DNA of 64,000 bases. Origin: Saccharophagus sp. K07 (GTDB lineage: Bacteria > Pseudomonadota > Gammaproteobacteria > Pseudomonadales > Cellvibrionaceae). Position numbers and translations under genes: made by a program. Below the pieces are notes generated by a model. The model saw nothing but the letters and a program-made list of their open reading frames with translations. It was not told the DNA's origin and did not search any database. Each line of letters begins with the position of its first letter. Within the stretch, counting starts at the first letter, position 1. The DNA is taken from positions 1,054,001-1,118,000 of the forward strand of contig NZ_QRAI01000001.1 in assembly GCF_014336955.1 (NCBI RefSeq), written 5' to 3'. This document shows positions 47,808 through 57,540 of the stretch, piece by piece.

Positions 47808-48814
47808 AAAAATACCTTGTAACAGGTGCAGCTGGCTTTATTGGTTTTTTTGTTGCGCAACGTTTGTGCGCGTTGGGACATCAAGTTGTTGGACTTGATA
47901 ACCTTAATGATTATTACGAGGTGAGTTTAAAAGAAGCGCGCTTGGCGATTTTGCAGAAAGAACCAAATTTTCGTTTCGTGCGCATGGACTTGGCGGATAA
48001 AAATGGAGTTGCGCAATTGTTCGCGCAAGAAAAATTTGAGCGAGTGATCCATCTGGCGGCTCAAGCGGGAGTGCGCTACTCACTCGACAACCCTATGACC
48101 TATGTTGATAGCAATCTGCTTGGGCATATGACGATTTTGGAGGGGTGTCGCCACCACAAAGTGGAGCATCTGGTATATGCATCGAGCAGTTCTGTTTACG
48201 GCCTGAACAAAAAAATGCCATTCTCCACCGCAGATTCGGTGGATCATCCCGTGTCTCTTTACGCAGCGACTAAAAAAGCCAATGAGCTCATGTCGCACAC
48301 TTATTCCCATCTCTACGATATTCCAACCACCGGTCTGAGATTTTTTACCGTGTATGGTCCGTGGGGACGCCCGGATATGGCATTGTTTAAATTCACCCGG
48401 GCAATACTCGAAGGAAGGCCGATCGATATTTATAACAATGGTGATTTGAGTCGGGATTTCACTTATATCGACGACATTGTGGAAGGCATTTTGCGAATTC
48501 AGGATGTTATTCCAACGCGCAATGCTGATTGGACGGTGGAGTCAGGATCGCCAGCGGATAGCAGCGCGCCTTACCGAATTTATAACATTGGCAATGGTCG
48601 GCCAGTAAAACTAATGGATTTTGTCGCTGCATTGGAAGCCGCTTTAGGGAAAGTGGCAGAGAAGAATTTTATGCCGATGCAGCCGGGAGATGTTTACGCA
48701 ACCTATGCGGATACGCGTAGCTTGTTTGATGCCACCGGATATCAACCCGATATCACGGTGACAGATGGTGTCGGTCGTTTTGTTGAATGGTATAAAAGTT
48801 TTTACAAAATTTAG
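47804..48814 (+). CDS. NAD-dependent nucleotide-sugar epimerase, UDP-glucuronate 4-epimerase type
   Basis: The 336-residue SDR has TGAAGFIGFFVAQRL and the YAATKKANELM catalytic motif. The LDNLNDYYEVSLKEARL and LRFFTVYGPWGRPDMA segments are those of CapI/WbpP-like UDP-glucuronate 4-epimerases, so UDP-GlcA to UDP-GalA is the best guess. Its placement beside ugd supports this. It starts in the last codons of rmlD. Confidence 0.85.
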   Translation: MKKYLVTGAAGFIGFFVAQRLCALGHQVVGLDNLNDYYEVSLKEARLAILQKEPNFRFVRMDLADKNGVAQLFAQEKFERVIHLAAQAGVRYSLDNPMTYVDSNLLGHMTILEGCRHHKVEHLVYASSSSVYGLNKKMPFSTADSVDHPVSLYAATKKANELMSHTYSHLYDIPTTGLRFFTVYGPWGRPDMALFKFTRAILEGRPIDIYNNGDLSRDFTYIDDIVEGILRIQDVIPTRNADWTVESGSPADSSAPYRIYNIGNGRPVKLMDFVAALEAALGKVAEKNFMPMQPGDVYATYADTRSLFDATGYQPDITVTDGVGRFVEWYKSFYKI

Positions 48815-48862
48815 AACAATAAAACACAACGCTACTAAGCGTAAGAATAGGTGGGAGTGAAA

Positions 48863-50029
48863 ATGAAAATTGCAGTTGTAGGTACAGGGTACGTGGGGCT
48901 ATCCAATGCGGTTTTGTTTGCGCAAAACCATGAGGTGGTAGCGCTGGATGTGGTGCCGGAAAAGGTTGCGATGATCAACGACCGCAAGTCGCCTATCGTT
49001 GACAAAGAAATAGAAGAGTTTCTGGCAAACAAAAAACTGAATTTGAAAGCGACTCTCGATAAAAATGAAGCCTATGCTGGTGCGCAGTTTGTGGTGATTG
49101 CCACGCCCACAGACTATGATCCGGATACCAACTATTTCAACACGCGCTCGGTAGAAGCGGTTATTAAAGATGTGACCGCCTTTAACCCGGAAGCCGTTAT
49201 GATCATTAAATCGACGATTCCTGTGGGCTTTGTAAAAAGCATGAAGGAAAAGTTCGGAATTGATCAGATTATTTTTTCTCCCGAATTTTTGCGTGAAGGC
49301 AAAGCGCTTTACGACAACTTATATCCTTCTCGCATCATCGTTGGCGAACGCTCAGAAAGAGCCGAAACTTTCGCTGCTCTTTTGAAAGAAGGTGCTATCA
49401 AAAAAGACGTCCCGGTCCTTTATACCGATTCTACCGAAGCTGAAGCCATCAAGTTGTTTTCCAATACCTTTTTGGCGATGCGGGTTGCGTTTTTTAACGA
49501 GCTGGATACCTATGCGGAAACACACGGGTTGAACTCCAGACAAATCATCGATGGGGTCTGTTTGGATCCGCGCATTGGCAATTACTACAACAATCCATCA
49601 TTTGGATATGGTGGTTATTGTTTGCCGAAAGATACTAAACAGTTGTTGGCGAATTACCACGAAGTACCCAACAACCTTATCCGCGCTATCGTCGATGCCA
49701 ACAGTACCCGGAAGGATTTTATTGCAGATTCCGTGCTGCGTCGTAAACCGAAATGTGTCGGTGTATACCGATTGATTATGAAAGCGGGATCGGATAACTA
49801 TCGTGCTTCTTCCATTCAAGGCGTGATGAAGCGCATTAAAGCCAAAGGTATTCCTGTGGTGGTGTACGAGCCGGTGTTAACGGAAGACTTATTCTTTAAT
49901 TCTCCTGTGATTCGCGATTTGCAACAATTTAAATCCCAATGTGATGTAATCTTGGCGAACCGTATGGTCGATGAGATTCGCGATGTGGCAGACAAAGTTT
50001 ATACGCGGGATTTGTTCAACAGTGATTGA
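48863..50029 (+). CDS. ugd: UDP-glucose 6-dehydrogenase
   Basis: Ugd oxidises UDP-glucose to UDP-glucuronate, the precursor for the preceding epimerase. The 388-residue protein has [15 protein letters not shown], the [14 protein letters not shown] segment and the catalytic Cys in [17 protein letters not shown] 48863 is chosen over an in-frame GTG at 48851; GGGAG lies upstream. Length is normal for the short E. coli type. Confidence 0.95.
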   Translation: MKIAVVGTGYVGLSNAVLFAQNHEVVALDVVPEKVAMINDRKSPIVDKEIEEFLANKKLNLKATLDKNEAYAGAQFVVIATPTDYDPDTNYFNTRSVEAVIKDVTAFNPEAVMIIKSTIPVGFVKSMKEKFGIDQIIFSPEFLREGKALYDNLYPSRIIVGERSERAETFAALLKEGAIKKDVPVLYTDSTEAEAIKLFSNTFLAMRVAFFNELDTYAETHGLNSRQIIDGVCLDPRIGNYYNNPSFGYGGYCLPKDTKQLLANYHEVPNNLIRAIVDANSTRKDFIADSVLRRKPKCVGVYRLIMKAGSDNYRASSIQGVMKRIKAKGIPVVVYEPVLTEDLFFNSPVIRDLQQFKSQCDVILANRMVDEIRDVADKVYTRDLFNSD

Positions 50030-50075
50030 TGCAGATATTTCGCAATCTCCGAATTAAGTGAATGAGTAAATAACA

Positions 50076-51182
50076 ATGGCAAAAACATTATTGGTTACGG
50101 GCGGCGCAGGTTTTATTGGGGCCAACTTCGTCCATTATTGGCTCGCCCAGTATCCGAAAGATCGGGTGATTGTGCTGGATGCGCTGACTTATGCGGGTAA
50201 TTTGGCAAATCTTGACAGTGTGTCCGCGAATGAAAAATTGAAATTTATTCGTGGCAACATCTGCGATACCCAGCTTGTGGAAAAAATCCTGGTGGATGAA
50301 GCGGTCGATACTCTGGTGCATTTTGCCGCTGAGTCTCATGTGGATCGCTCTATTCTCGGGCCAGATGCTTTTATCGAAACCAATATCCTGGGTACATATA
50401 GCCTGTTAAAAGCAGCCAAAAAAGTATGGTTGGACGGCCCGGCTCCGGTGCCTCATCGATTTCACCATGTGTCGACAGATGAGGTATATGGCACTCTGGG
50501 GCCAAATGATCCGGCATTTACGGAAAATACGCCTTACGCTCCCAACTCGCCTTATTCTGCGAGTAAAGCAGCGTCGGATCATCTGGTGCGTGCCTACCAC
50601 CACACTTATGGTTTGCAGGTAACTACGAGCAACTGCTCCAATAATTACGGTCCATTCCATTTTCCGGAAAAGCTGATTCCACTGGTAATTACCAATATAT
50701 TGCATAATAAAAAATTGCCGGTTTACGGCGATGGTTTGCAAATTCGCGATTGGCTGTATGTGGAAGATCACGCGCGCGGAATTGATCTGGTATTGCAAAA
50801 AGGTCAGGTGGGCGAGAATTACAATATTGGCGGCCACAATGAATGGGCCAATATCAATATTGTGAAACTGATTGGCAAATTACTTGAACAGGAATTTGCA
50901 GCCGATTCGCGCTGGGCAGAGAAATATCCAACAGCCGCTGCAGCAATTGCTGGCGATACCGAAAGTTTGATTACCTTCGTCAAAGACCGCCCAGGCCATG
51001 ATCGTCGCTATGCCATAGATGCCGCCAAAACTGGTCGAGAACTGGGTTACAAACCGCAGGAGTCCTTCGAATCCGGCATTCGCAAAACAGTGCGCTGGTA
51101 TTTGGAAAATGACGCTTGGTGGAAAGGCGTTATGGATGGCTCTTATAAGGACTGGGTGGCTAAGCAGTATTCCCACCAATAG
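50076..51182 (+). CDS. rmlB: dTDP-glucose 4,6-dehydratase
   Basis: RmlB converts dTDP-glucose to dTDP-4-keto-6-deoxyglucose, the step between RmlA and RmlC. The 368-residue SDR has TGGAGFIGANFVHYWL, HFAAESHVDRSI and the YSASKAASDHL catalytic motif. It lies last in this cluster, separated from rmlA-C-D by the epimerase and ugd, which is unusual but makes the full dTDP-rhamnose set present. A terminator hairpin follows 12 bases after the stop. Confidence 0.97.
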   Translation: MAKTLLVTGGAGFIGANFVHYWLAQYPKDRVIVLDALTYAGNLANLDSVSANEKLKFIRGNICDTQLVEKILVDEAVDTLVHFAAESHVDRSILGPDAFIETNILGTYSLLKAAKKVWLDGPAPVPHRFHHVSTDEVYGTLGPNDPAFTENTPYAPNSPYSASKAASDHLVRAYHHTYGLQVTTSNCSNNYGPFHFPEKLIPLVITNILHNKKLPVYGDGLQIRDWLYVEDHARGIDLVLQKGQVGENYNIGGHNEWANINIVKLIGKLLEQEFAADSRWAEKYPTAAAAIAGDTESLITFVKDRPGHDRRYAIDAAKTGRELGYKPQESFESGIRKTVRWYLENDAWWKGVMDGSYKDWVAKQYSHQ

Positions 51183-51194
51183 TTAAAAATAGGA

Positions 51195-51217
51195 AAGCCC
51201 GCGAGTTAAGCGGGCTT
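51195..51217. terminator. Shared terminator hairpin of rmlB and cmoB
   Basis: AAGCCCGC (51195-51202) pairs with GCGGGCTT (51210-51217), loop GAGTTAA. It lies 12 bases after the rmlB stop. The cmoB stop codon (51206-51208) is within the loop, so the one hairpin serves two convergent genes. Confidence 0.8.
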
Positions 51218-52177
51218 GCGCGCAATCAATACAGCGCGGCGCGGCGCCGGATGACCTTCTGCTGTGAGAGCGGGATTGTTGGGGTCGAGAAATTCCGGCA
51301 GAGAATGGAAGCGCATCCAATCCGTGCTGCGTTGTTCTTCAGTGGTAGTCACACATTCGTTGACCACTCGAACATCGACGAATCCGCTTTTGCGCAGCCA
51401 GCTTGTCAATGTGATGGAGGAGGGGATAAACCATACATTGTTCATCATGGCGTAGCGTCCTTCTGGTACTAGCACCTGACCTTCGCCGCCTTCTATGACG
51501 AGTGTCTCCAATACCAGTTCGCCGCCAGGGCGCAATGTGTCTTTGAGTTCGCGCAAGTGGTCCATAGGTGAGCGGCGGTGGTAGAACACCCCCATGGAAA
51601 AAGTTGTGTCGAAGGCTTCGAGATTGGGAGGCAGTGATTCTATGCCGACGGGCAGAACATCTACCGGAATATCCCCGAGATATTTTTTCAGCATATAAAA
51701 CTGCACCACGAAGCGAGGTGAGGGATCTATGCCAATGACGCGCGCTGCACCAGCGCCGAACATTCTTAGGCAGTGATAACCGTTGCCACAGCCGACGTCC
51801 AAAACACGGCGTCCCTCCAAGGAGCTGAGGTGAGGTACTACTCGATCCCACTTCCAGTCGGATCGCCACTCAGTGTCTATATGGATGCCAAATACCTCGA
51901 AGGGTCCTTTTCTCCAAGGAATTAACGCACGAAGAGCCTGTTCAAGCTGGGAGCGTTGATTGGGATCGATATTGTCTAAACCTATAGCAACCCGCTCGCG
52001 CAGTTCGACCCAGTCCGGTTGCAGATCTGGCAGTTGGTCCATGGCCTGATACCAATCCGGCAAATCGCCGTAGCGCTGTATAGAAAGGCCTTTCTCAATT
52101 GCAGAGGGGAGGTTGGCCGCCAGGGGTGCAAGAGGTGTTTCGGCCAGCTGTTCCAGCAGACGTGAGTAGTCAATCAT
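51206..52177 (-). CDS. cmoB: tRNA 5-carboxymethoxyuridine methyltransferase CmoB
   Basis: CmoB uses carboxy-SAM to carboxymethylate hydroxyuridine-34 in tRNA. The 323-residue protein has the CmoB pattern [26 protein letters not shown] and the SAM-binding loop [20 protein letters not shown]. It overlaps cmoA by four bases, and these two enzymes act consecutively. Confidence 0.95.
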   Translation of the reverse strand: MIDYSRLLEQLAETPLAPLAANLPSAIEKGLSIQRYGDLPDWYQAMDQLPDLQPDWVELRERVAIGLDNIDPNQRSQLEQALRALIPWRKGPFEVFGIHIDTEWRSDWKWDRVVPHLSSLEGRRVLDVGCGNGYHCLRMFGAGAARVIGIDPSPRFVVQFYMLKKYLGDIPVDVLPVGIESLPPNLEAFDTTFSMGVFYHRRSPMDHLRELKDTLRPGGELVLETLVIEGGEGQVLVPEGRYAMMNNVWFIPSSITLTSWLRKSGFVDVRVVNECVTTTEEQRSTDWMRFHSLPEFLDPNNPALTAEGHPAPRRAVLIARKPA

Positions 52178-52902
52178 TTGAAAGCGATGATGGAGGCGAA
52201 GTTAAAACACTGAAACCAGCAGTCGACTGAGCGAAATCCGGCGTTCAACAGGCGTTGTTGATGGGTTTTGAGTGTTTCCGGGATCAGCACATTTTCCAAG
52301 GCGGTGCGTTTTTGCGCAATTTCCAGGTCGCTGTAGCCATTGGCGCGCTTAAAGTTGTGATGAAGCTCAATCATGAGGTTTTGGTGCTCTTCATCTTCAA
52401 AAGCGATTTTCTCCGACAGGATCAAAACTCCCCCCGCCACGGTTCCCGCTGCAATTCGGCGCAAAACCGCATCTCGCTCGGTTGGAGGGATGAACTGCAA
52501 GGTAAAGTTCAGGACCGTCATAGAGGCCTGATCGATTACGGCATCCTGAATATCGCCACATATCAGCTGCACTGGAATTTCCCCGGAATCCGCAGCCAGT
52601 ACCGCGCGGCAGCGTTCGATCATATCGGGGGAGTTGTCTATGGCGATGATGTTCACGTCGGCTGCATTGATGCGGTGCCGCATCGCCAAAGTCGCTGCGC
52701 CGAGAGAGCAGCCGAGGTCGTAGAGCCGCGTGCCCGCTTGGGCGTAGCGCTCAGCGATCTGTCCAATCATATGAATGATGGTGCTGTAGCCGGGCACGGA
52801 CCGCTTGATCATATCAGGAAAGACAGCCACTACCTGTTCGTCGAAACGAAAGCCGGTGACTTCTTCCAGCGGGGAGGCATAAATACGGTCGATATCCGAC
52901 AT
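52174..52902 (-). CDS. cmoA: Carboxy-S-adenosyl-L-methionine synthase CmoA
   Basis: CmoA makes carboxy-SAM from SAM and prephenate for CmoB. From ATG 52902 (242 residues) it has [42 protein letters not shown] and [15 protein letters not shown]. An in-frame ATG 24 bases upstream (52926) is possible. No clear SD is seen at either, so the start is uncertain. The cmoA-cmoB order is typical. Confidence 0.93.
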   Translation of the reverse strand: MSDIDRIYASPLEEVTGFRFDEQVVAVFPDMIKRSVPGYSTIIHMIGQIAERYAQAGTRLYDLGCSLGAATLAMRHRINAADVNIIAIDNSPDMIERCRAVLAADSGEIPVQLICGDIQDAVIDQASMTVLNFTLQFIPPTERDAVLRRIAAGTVAGGVLILSEKIAFEDEEHQNLMIELHHNFKRANGYSDLEIAQKRTALENVLIPETLKTHQQRLLNAGFRSVDCWFQCFNFASIIAFK

Positions 52903-52983
52903 GGTGCGCAGGCTCAGAGGGTGCAACGAAGGGCCGAAATTCTAAACCCTTCGCGATGGAAGTCACAATCAACGCAGGGGCGA

Positions 52984-53077
52984 TTCCGGCTAAAGGCAGG
53001 TTTGCCGGAAATTTGGCGATGATCATCTACACTTTTATAACCCTGTGCCGGAATGGCGACACTTCGTGCCGGAATGG
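52984..53077 (+). repeat. Cluster of GCCGGAA motifs, including a 12-bp direct repeat
   Basis: GTGCCGGAATGG occurs at 53045-53056 and 53066-53077, 21 bases apart (two helical turns). GCCGGAA also occurs at 53004-53010, and inverted (TTCCGGC) at 52984-52990. Four copies in under 100 bases of the cmoA/response-regulator intergenic region look like a regulator-binding array, but the factor is unknown. Confidence 0.5.
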
Positions 53078-53147
53078 AATTTTTGCCGTCAGAACAGGAG
53101 CTGGCGGTTGGTAGAGCGATCAACAGCAGTCTGTAGGGTAATAGACG

Positions 53148-54773
53148 GTGGGCGAGATTAACTTCAGCAAGTTGCGGTTCTTGATAGCCGACGACTACAG
53201 CAATTTCCGCTTTACAGTCAGTGCGATGCTGAGAAATCTCGGAATCGGCCAGGTTGATATGGCGATTAACGGGGCTGACGTGCTCGACAAGTGTCAGCGC
53301 CACACCTATGACGTGATTCTGTGTGACTACGATCTGGGGGCGGGCAAGAACGGCCAGCAGGTTTTGGAAGAACTTCGTTTTCGCAAGCTGCTCCCGCGCA
53401 AGTCCTTGTTTATTCTCATTTCGGCAGACGCCACCAAAGACGTAGTGATGGCCGCATATGATTGCGAGCCTGACGACTATTTGATGAAGCCGGTCACCAC
53501 CAAGATGTTGGAGCAGCGTATCGTCCGTTTGCTGCACCAGCGCCAGGTGCTGGGACGGGCATACAATGCCCTGGAGTTGGAAGATCACCGGAGGGCGATT
53601 GCGATTCTCGGCCATTTGGCTTCCAGCGAACACCGCCATTCCCGTACTGCACAGAAAATGCTCGGTGAACTGTTTCTGGCGGAGGGGGAATATCAGAGGG
53701 CGGAGGCTCTATACACCCGAGTATTGCAGCTTAGACCTTTGGACTGGGCACGCCTGGGTTTGGCGCGGGTGAAGCACCATCTGGGGCAACTTGATGTTGC
53801 CGGTGATTGGCTTGAGAAAATCGTGCAAGAAAACCCTCTGTATCTGCCTGCTTACGATGTTTTGGCGAATAACTGGGAGCGCCTGGGTGAGGCCCGGCGA
53901 GTACAGATGACAGTGCAGCGCTCGGTGGAGATATCGCCGAAATCCATTTTGCGCCAAAAGCGCCTTGGGCAGGTGGCGGAGCGCAATGGCGACTTAAATA
54001 CATCGTTGCAAGCGCTGCGTTCCACTGTGCGGCTTGGCGAATTGTCATGCCACGCCTGTGCAGAGGACGTATTCCATTTTGCGCGCGTTGCAGCTGCTTC
54101 GGTTGAGCAACGACTTTATCCCGCGGAGGCTTTGCTGGCGGAGGTCACAGAAGCCATCAGAGTGGCAAAAGAACGCTTTCGTCTACCGAAGGAGCAGACC
54201 ACTCGCGCGGATTTATTGACCGCCCGGATTTTGGCCCAGGGAGGCAAAGGCGAGCGAGCCCGTTTGTTAATACGGGAAGCGGAGACGCTGTTGAACACCA
54301 AGCAGGACGTACCGCTGGAGGTGCACCTGGAGAGAATCCAGGCACTGCAGGCTCTGGGAGAAAAAACACAGGCGGAAAGTCTGCTGCAGGATTTATTGCA
54401 ACGTTATGAAAATGATCAAGATGCGTTGGAAAAGCTGGATGCTCTCTTGTCTGAGCCCGTCAGTGAAACCAATCGCGCATTGCTTGCGGCGGTTAACCGC
54501 GAAGGTATCGAACTGTATAATCAGGCGCGCTTTGACGAGGCCATCGATTGCTTCGAAAAAGTAAGGCATATATTTCCGCGCCATGTTGGTGTGCATCTGA
54601 ACATTGTGCAAGCGCTGATTGGCAAGTTGAGAGCAGGGCACAAAGATGCACACACCATTAAGGACACAGAAAAGGCGCTTGCCACGATTGGTTCATTGAT
54701 AGGGCCGACACATTCTCAATACGCCAGATTTCAGCGGTTGCAAAGCATGGCAGCCGCTAGCATGGCTAGTTAA
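53148..54773 (+). CDS. Response regulator with TPR domain
   Basis: The 541-residue protein starts at a GTG (53148) and has a receiver domain (residues 1-125) with the acidic pair Asp15/Asp16 and phospho-acceptor Asp60 (DVILCDYDLG). The rest is predicted to be a TPR superhelix (repeated LAEGEYQRAEALYTRVLQL-like and LGQLDVAGDWLEKIVQENP helices), which makes it a protein-interaction output rather than a DNA-binding one. A histidine-kinase-like gene follows by 13 bases. It may control cell behaviour through a protein partner, as in other TPR response regulators, but the partner is unknown. Confidence 0.82.
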   Translation: MGEINFSKLRFLIADDYSNFRFTVSAMLRNLGIGQVDMAINGADVLDKCQRHTYDVILCDYDLGAGKNGQQVLEELRFRKLLPRKSLFILISADATKDVVMAAYDCEPDDYLMKPVTTKMLEQRIVRLLHQRQVLGRAYNALELEDHRRAIAILGHLASSEHRHSRTAQKMLGELFLAEGEYQRAEALYTRVLQLRPLDWARLGLARVKHHLGQLDVAGDWLEKIVQENPLYLPAYDVLANNWERLGEARRVQMTVQRSVEISPKSILRQKRLGQVAERNGDLNTSLQALRSTVRLGELSCHACAEDVFHFARVAAASVEQRLYPAEALLAEVTEAIRVAKERFRLPKEQTTRADLLTARILAQGGKGERARLLIREAETLLNTKQDVPLEVHLERIQALQALGEKTQAESLLQDLLQRYENDQDALEKLDALLSEPVSETNRALLAAVNREGIELYNQARFDEAIDCFEKVRHIFPRHVGVHLNIVQALIGKLRAGHKDAHTIKDTEKALATIGSLIGPTHSQYARFQRLQSMAAASMAS

Positions 54774-54786
54774 CAGGAAAATAATA

Positions 54787-55479
54787 ATGACAACACCTAC
54801 TAATTCGGTTGATTTCTCGCTGGTTCTCGCATCCAGTGTGCACGACATGAAAAATTCCATTGGTATGCTGGTCGCATCGTTGGAATCCTTTATCGAAGAT
54901 TGCCCGCCCGCCAACGAAAAGCAGGCTAAACATTTCAATACGCTGCACTATGAAGCGTCGCGTATTAATGCAGAACTTGTTCAGTTGTTGACCATCTACC
55001 GTATGCAAAATGGCCATCTGCCGTTACGGGTTGATCAACACTATGTCATCGACGTTTTAGAAGATCAGTTGGCGCGCAATCACAGCCTGCTGGACAGTCG
55101 CAATATCCACCCTCGTTTGGAATGTGACGATAATTTGGAGTGGGCATTTGACGCGGACTTGATCGGCAGTGTGGTGCAGAACGTTATCGTCAACTGTTCC
55201 CGCTACACTCGCAACGAATTGCTGGTTTCCGCAAAAGTCGAGAATGATTTTTTACGCATTTTTGTTGCGGATGATGGCACCGGTTATCCCCCCAGCATGT
55301 TGGAGGCGCCGACCTCATCAGTGAGCGGTAGTGGGGTTAATGAAGGCAGCACCCATCTCGGGCTTTACTTTGCAGAAGAAATTGCGCGCTTGCATAAGCA
55401 AAAAAATCGCGTCGGATATATTCGCCTGGAAAACGGCGCACCTTTGGGCGGCGGCTGTTTTAATCTGATGCTGCCTTAA
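54787..55479 (+). CDS. Small soluble histidine kinase
   Basis: The 230-residue protein has no membrane or sensor domain: it starts almost directly with a helical phospho-acceptor region (SSVHDMKNSIGMLVAS, His19) and then a HATPase domain with an N-box (LIGSVVQNVIVNCSRYT) and G-boxes (VADDGTGYPPSM, and THLGLYFAEEIA). It probably acts on the adjacent TPR response regulator (13 bases upstream), with the signal delivered by another protein. Alternatively it could be a phosphatase. Start ATG 54787; AGGAAAATAATA upstream gives a weak SD. Confidence 0.8.
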   Translation: MTTPTNSVDFSLVLASSVHDMKNSIGMLVASLESFIEDCPPANEKQAKHFNTLHYEASRINAELVQLLTIYRMQNGHLPLRVDQHYVIDVLEDQLARNHSLLDSRNIHPRLECDDNLEWAFDADLIGSVVQNVIVNCSRYTRNELLVSAKVENDFLRIFVADDGTGYPPSMLEAPTSSVSGSGVNEGSTHLGLYFAEEIARLHKQKNRVGYIRLENGAPLGGGCFNLMLP

Positions 55480-55498
55480 GGCAATTCCAACTTTCTGA

Positions 55499-56953
55499 TT
55501 ATTTCACCCGCGCCAGTGGTGAACACGGCTGTCGAACAGGCAGCCGTATCAGAAAGCGCGTGCCCACGCCGGGCTTGGAGTCGACCTCAATCGACCCCTG
55601 ATGGTGTTCTTTGATAATGAAGTAGGACACTGACAGTCCCAGCCCTGTCCCCACCCCCACATCCTTCGTGGTAAAAAAAGGCTCAAAAATGTGCTTTTGC
55701 ACCTGGTCGCTCATGCCGGGGCCGTTGTCTTGTACCTCCAGCAGTATGTGGTCCTTTTCTACGGAAAGTCGCAAGTTGATTGTCGGCGTACCTATGGGCG
55801 TCTCTGCCAACTGAAACGCCTGTGCCGCGTTCAGTAACAGGTTCAGCAGAACCTGCTGGATTTCCGAGGCAGAACACTCTACTTCAGGCAGGTTTGGCGC
55901 GAAGTCGCGAATAAAGAACGGCATCCGCCCCTTGCCTTCTGTTTTCAACTCGAAAGTGTTAGTGGCGAGTTCCAAACTTTCGTCGACGAGCAGGGTAAGG
56001 TCGTGAAGGGCGAAGGCTGAATTGCGGGCGTGGGAAAACTCCAGCATGGTTTTAACGATTTTGGCCGCGCGTTCGCCCGCCTTTTGAATGCCGTCGAGAA
56101 ACTTGGGGATTTCCCGGCTTTCCAAATACTGCACCAGACTGTGGAACGGGATGTTCAATTCCTCGGCTGCTTGAACATTTAATGCCATGCTGGCGGAGAG
56201 CCGCCGGTTAATGGTTTGCAGATTGCTCATGATGGCAGCGAGTGGGTTGTTGATCTCGTGGGCCAAGCCTGCAGCCATAACCCCAAGGCTGAGCATTTTT
56301 TCATTCTGGATCAGCGATCTTTCCATGCGCACGCGCAGGGTGACATCCTGCACCAGAATGACGGCTCCCAAAGTGTCCGGCGATACCAGTGGTTGAATGG
56401 TCAGATCCAAAAATCGCGCATCGGCCCCTTCGCCGAATGGAATGGCTTCTTGTACGTAAGCCTTGCCTTGCGCGATGGTGGCACGGATTTGTTCAGAAGG
56501 AATAGGCGGGGCGTTGTAAACGGCAGAGATCTTCTCTCCCAAAGCGCGCTGGCTGGATAAACCGGTAATTTCCTCTGCGGCCACGTTCCAATGGGTGACA
56601 TAACCATCTTCTGTCACCCCGACGATTACCGTCGGCAATGAATTGATCAGGCAGCTTAAATATTCGCGCGTCTCCAGCAACAATTCTTCGGTCACTTCGT
56701 GCCGGGCGATTTCTCTATGCAACTGGAATTTGGTTTTTTGCAGAATGGGGTCCAGATCTGCAGGAGTAGGGCGATTGCGCAGATAGCGAATCAGCACGTA
56801 GACAAGAGCGATGGTTTGGATAAGGCAAATCGCCAGCAAACCCCAAACTAGCCACATGTTTTCTCCGCCCGTCAGGTCGTCGGCCCGAGCGTGCATAGGA
56901 CAAACTACAGCCCCTAGAAGCAGAAACAAATGACGTCTCATTGGTGTTTTCAT
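55499..56953 (-). CDS. Membrane sensor histidine kinase with PAS domain
   Basis: The 484-residue protein has an N-terminal signal/membrane region (residues 5-23 and a span around 34-57), a PAS domain (about 98-205, INSLPTVIVGVTEDGYVTHWNVAAEEITGL), a HisKA domain with His232 (AAGLAHEINNPLAAIMSN) and a C-terminal HATPase (NAAQAF, VQDNGPGMS, VGTGLGLSVSYFI). It is transcribed convergently with the small kinase; the signal is unknown. It has no cognate regulator next to it. Confidence 0.88.
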   Translation of the reverse strand: MKTPMRRHLFLLLGAVVCPMHARADDLTGGENMWLVWGLLAICLIQTIALVYVLIRYLRNRPTPADLDPILQKTKFQLHREIARHEVTEELLLETREYLSCLINSLPTVIVGVTEDGYVTHWNVAAEEITGLSSQRALGEKISAVYNAPPIPSEQIRATIAQGKAYVQEAIPFGEGADARFLDLTIQPLVSPDTLGAVILVQDVTLRVRMERSLIQNEKMLSLGVMAAGLAHEINNPLAAIMSNLQTINRRLSASMALNVQAAEELNIPFHSLVQYLESREIPKFLDGIQKAGERAAKIVKTMLEFSHARNSAFALHDLTLLVDESLELATNTFELKTEGKGRMPFFIRDFAPNLPEVECSASEIQQVLLNLLLNAAQAFQLAETPIGTPTINLRLSVEKDHILLEVQDNGPGMSDQVQKHIFEPFFTTKDVGVGTGLGLSVSYFIIKEHHQGSIEVDSKPGVGTRFLIRLPVRQPCSPLARVK

Positions 56954-57114
56954 CAGTCAGCTAAAAAAACAGGGGCAGCTCATATTGCGCCCCAACTTAC
57001 TGACAGCTTAAGCGATTTAAATATCAATTGAAAAAATGCCATGGTGCCTAAATCAACAAATAGTTCATTAAATGAGCTGTAGAGAAAAATATTGCCTGAC
57101 TTGGCGATAAATGA

Positions 57115-57142
57115 TTGACACGGAATAGGAGATGGGTAGAAT
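57115..57142 (+). promoter_or_regulatory. Sigma-70 promoter of the tRNA-Val/Asp operon
   Basis: TTGACA (57115-57120), 16-base spacer, TAGAAT (57137-57142), then GCGCGG discriminator. The -35 is perfect. Starts about 7 bases later and 16 bases before tRNA-Val. Confidence 0.83.
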
Positions 57143-57157
57143 GCGCGGCCTCAGCCA

Positions 57158-57233
57158 GGGTGGTTAGCTCAGTTGGGAGAGCGACGGCCTTACAAGCCGT
57201 AGGTCATAGGTTCGATCCCTATACCACCCACCA
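57158..57233 (+). tRNA. tRNA-Val (TAC)
   Basis: A 76-base tRNA: acceptor GGGTGGT with ACCACCC, anticodon stem ACGGC/GCCGT with loop CTTACAA (anticodon TAC), T-loop GTTCGATCC and encoded CCA. Confidence 0.96.
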
Positions 57234-57278
57234 TCGCTATGCTTCCCCAGGATAGCGGGTTGATGTTGTGAAAAAAGC

Positions 57279-57355
57279 GGACCGGTAGTTCAGTCGGTTA
57301 GAATGCCGGCCTGTCACGCCGGAGGTCGCGGGTTCGAGCCCCGTCCGGTCCGCCA
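57279..57355 (+). tRNA. tRNA-Asp (GTC)
   Basis: A 77-base tRNA: acceptor GGACCGG with CCGGTCC, anticodon stem CCGGC/GCCGG with loop CTGTCAC (anticodon GTC), T-loop GTTCGAGCC and encoded CCA. 45 bases after tRNA-Val. Confidence 0.96.
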
Positions 57356-57492
57356 TTTTCACTATTCAAAGATCTTCTTCTGCCTCTTCACGGCTTTTCG
57401 CTGCACATTTTTGTGCGAAACTCCCTTGTCAAAATCTTGTCATCCTGCCTAACTTATTATCTATTGGACCTGATCGACGTCCATCGTTGGCC

Positions 57493-57527
57493 TCAAATCA
57501 GTCATGAACAATCAAATCAGTCATGAA
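57493..57527 (+). repeat. Exact 16-bp tandem direct repeat in the leader of a micro-ORF
   Basis: TCAAATCAGTCATGAA occurs at 57493-57508 and 57512-57527, period 19. Each copy contains ATGA. The second ends 13 bases before the ATG of a 31-codon acidic ORF with its SD between. Could be an operator pair, a translational leader or a recent duplication. Confidence 0.65.
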
Positions 57528-57540
57528 ATAGGAGTTGGGT

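Noticed and set aside
57493-57527. Possible CRISPR-type repeat
   Set aside because: Only two copies with a 3-base spacer; no array and no cas genes in the window.
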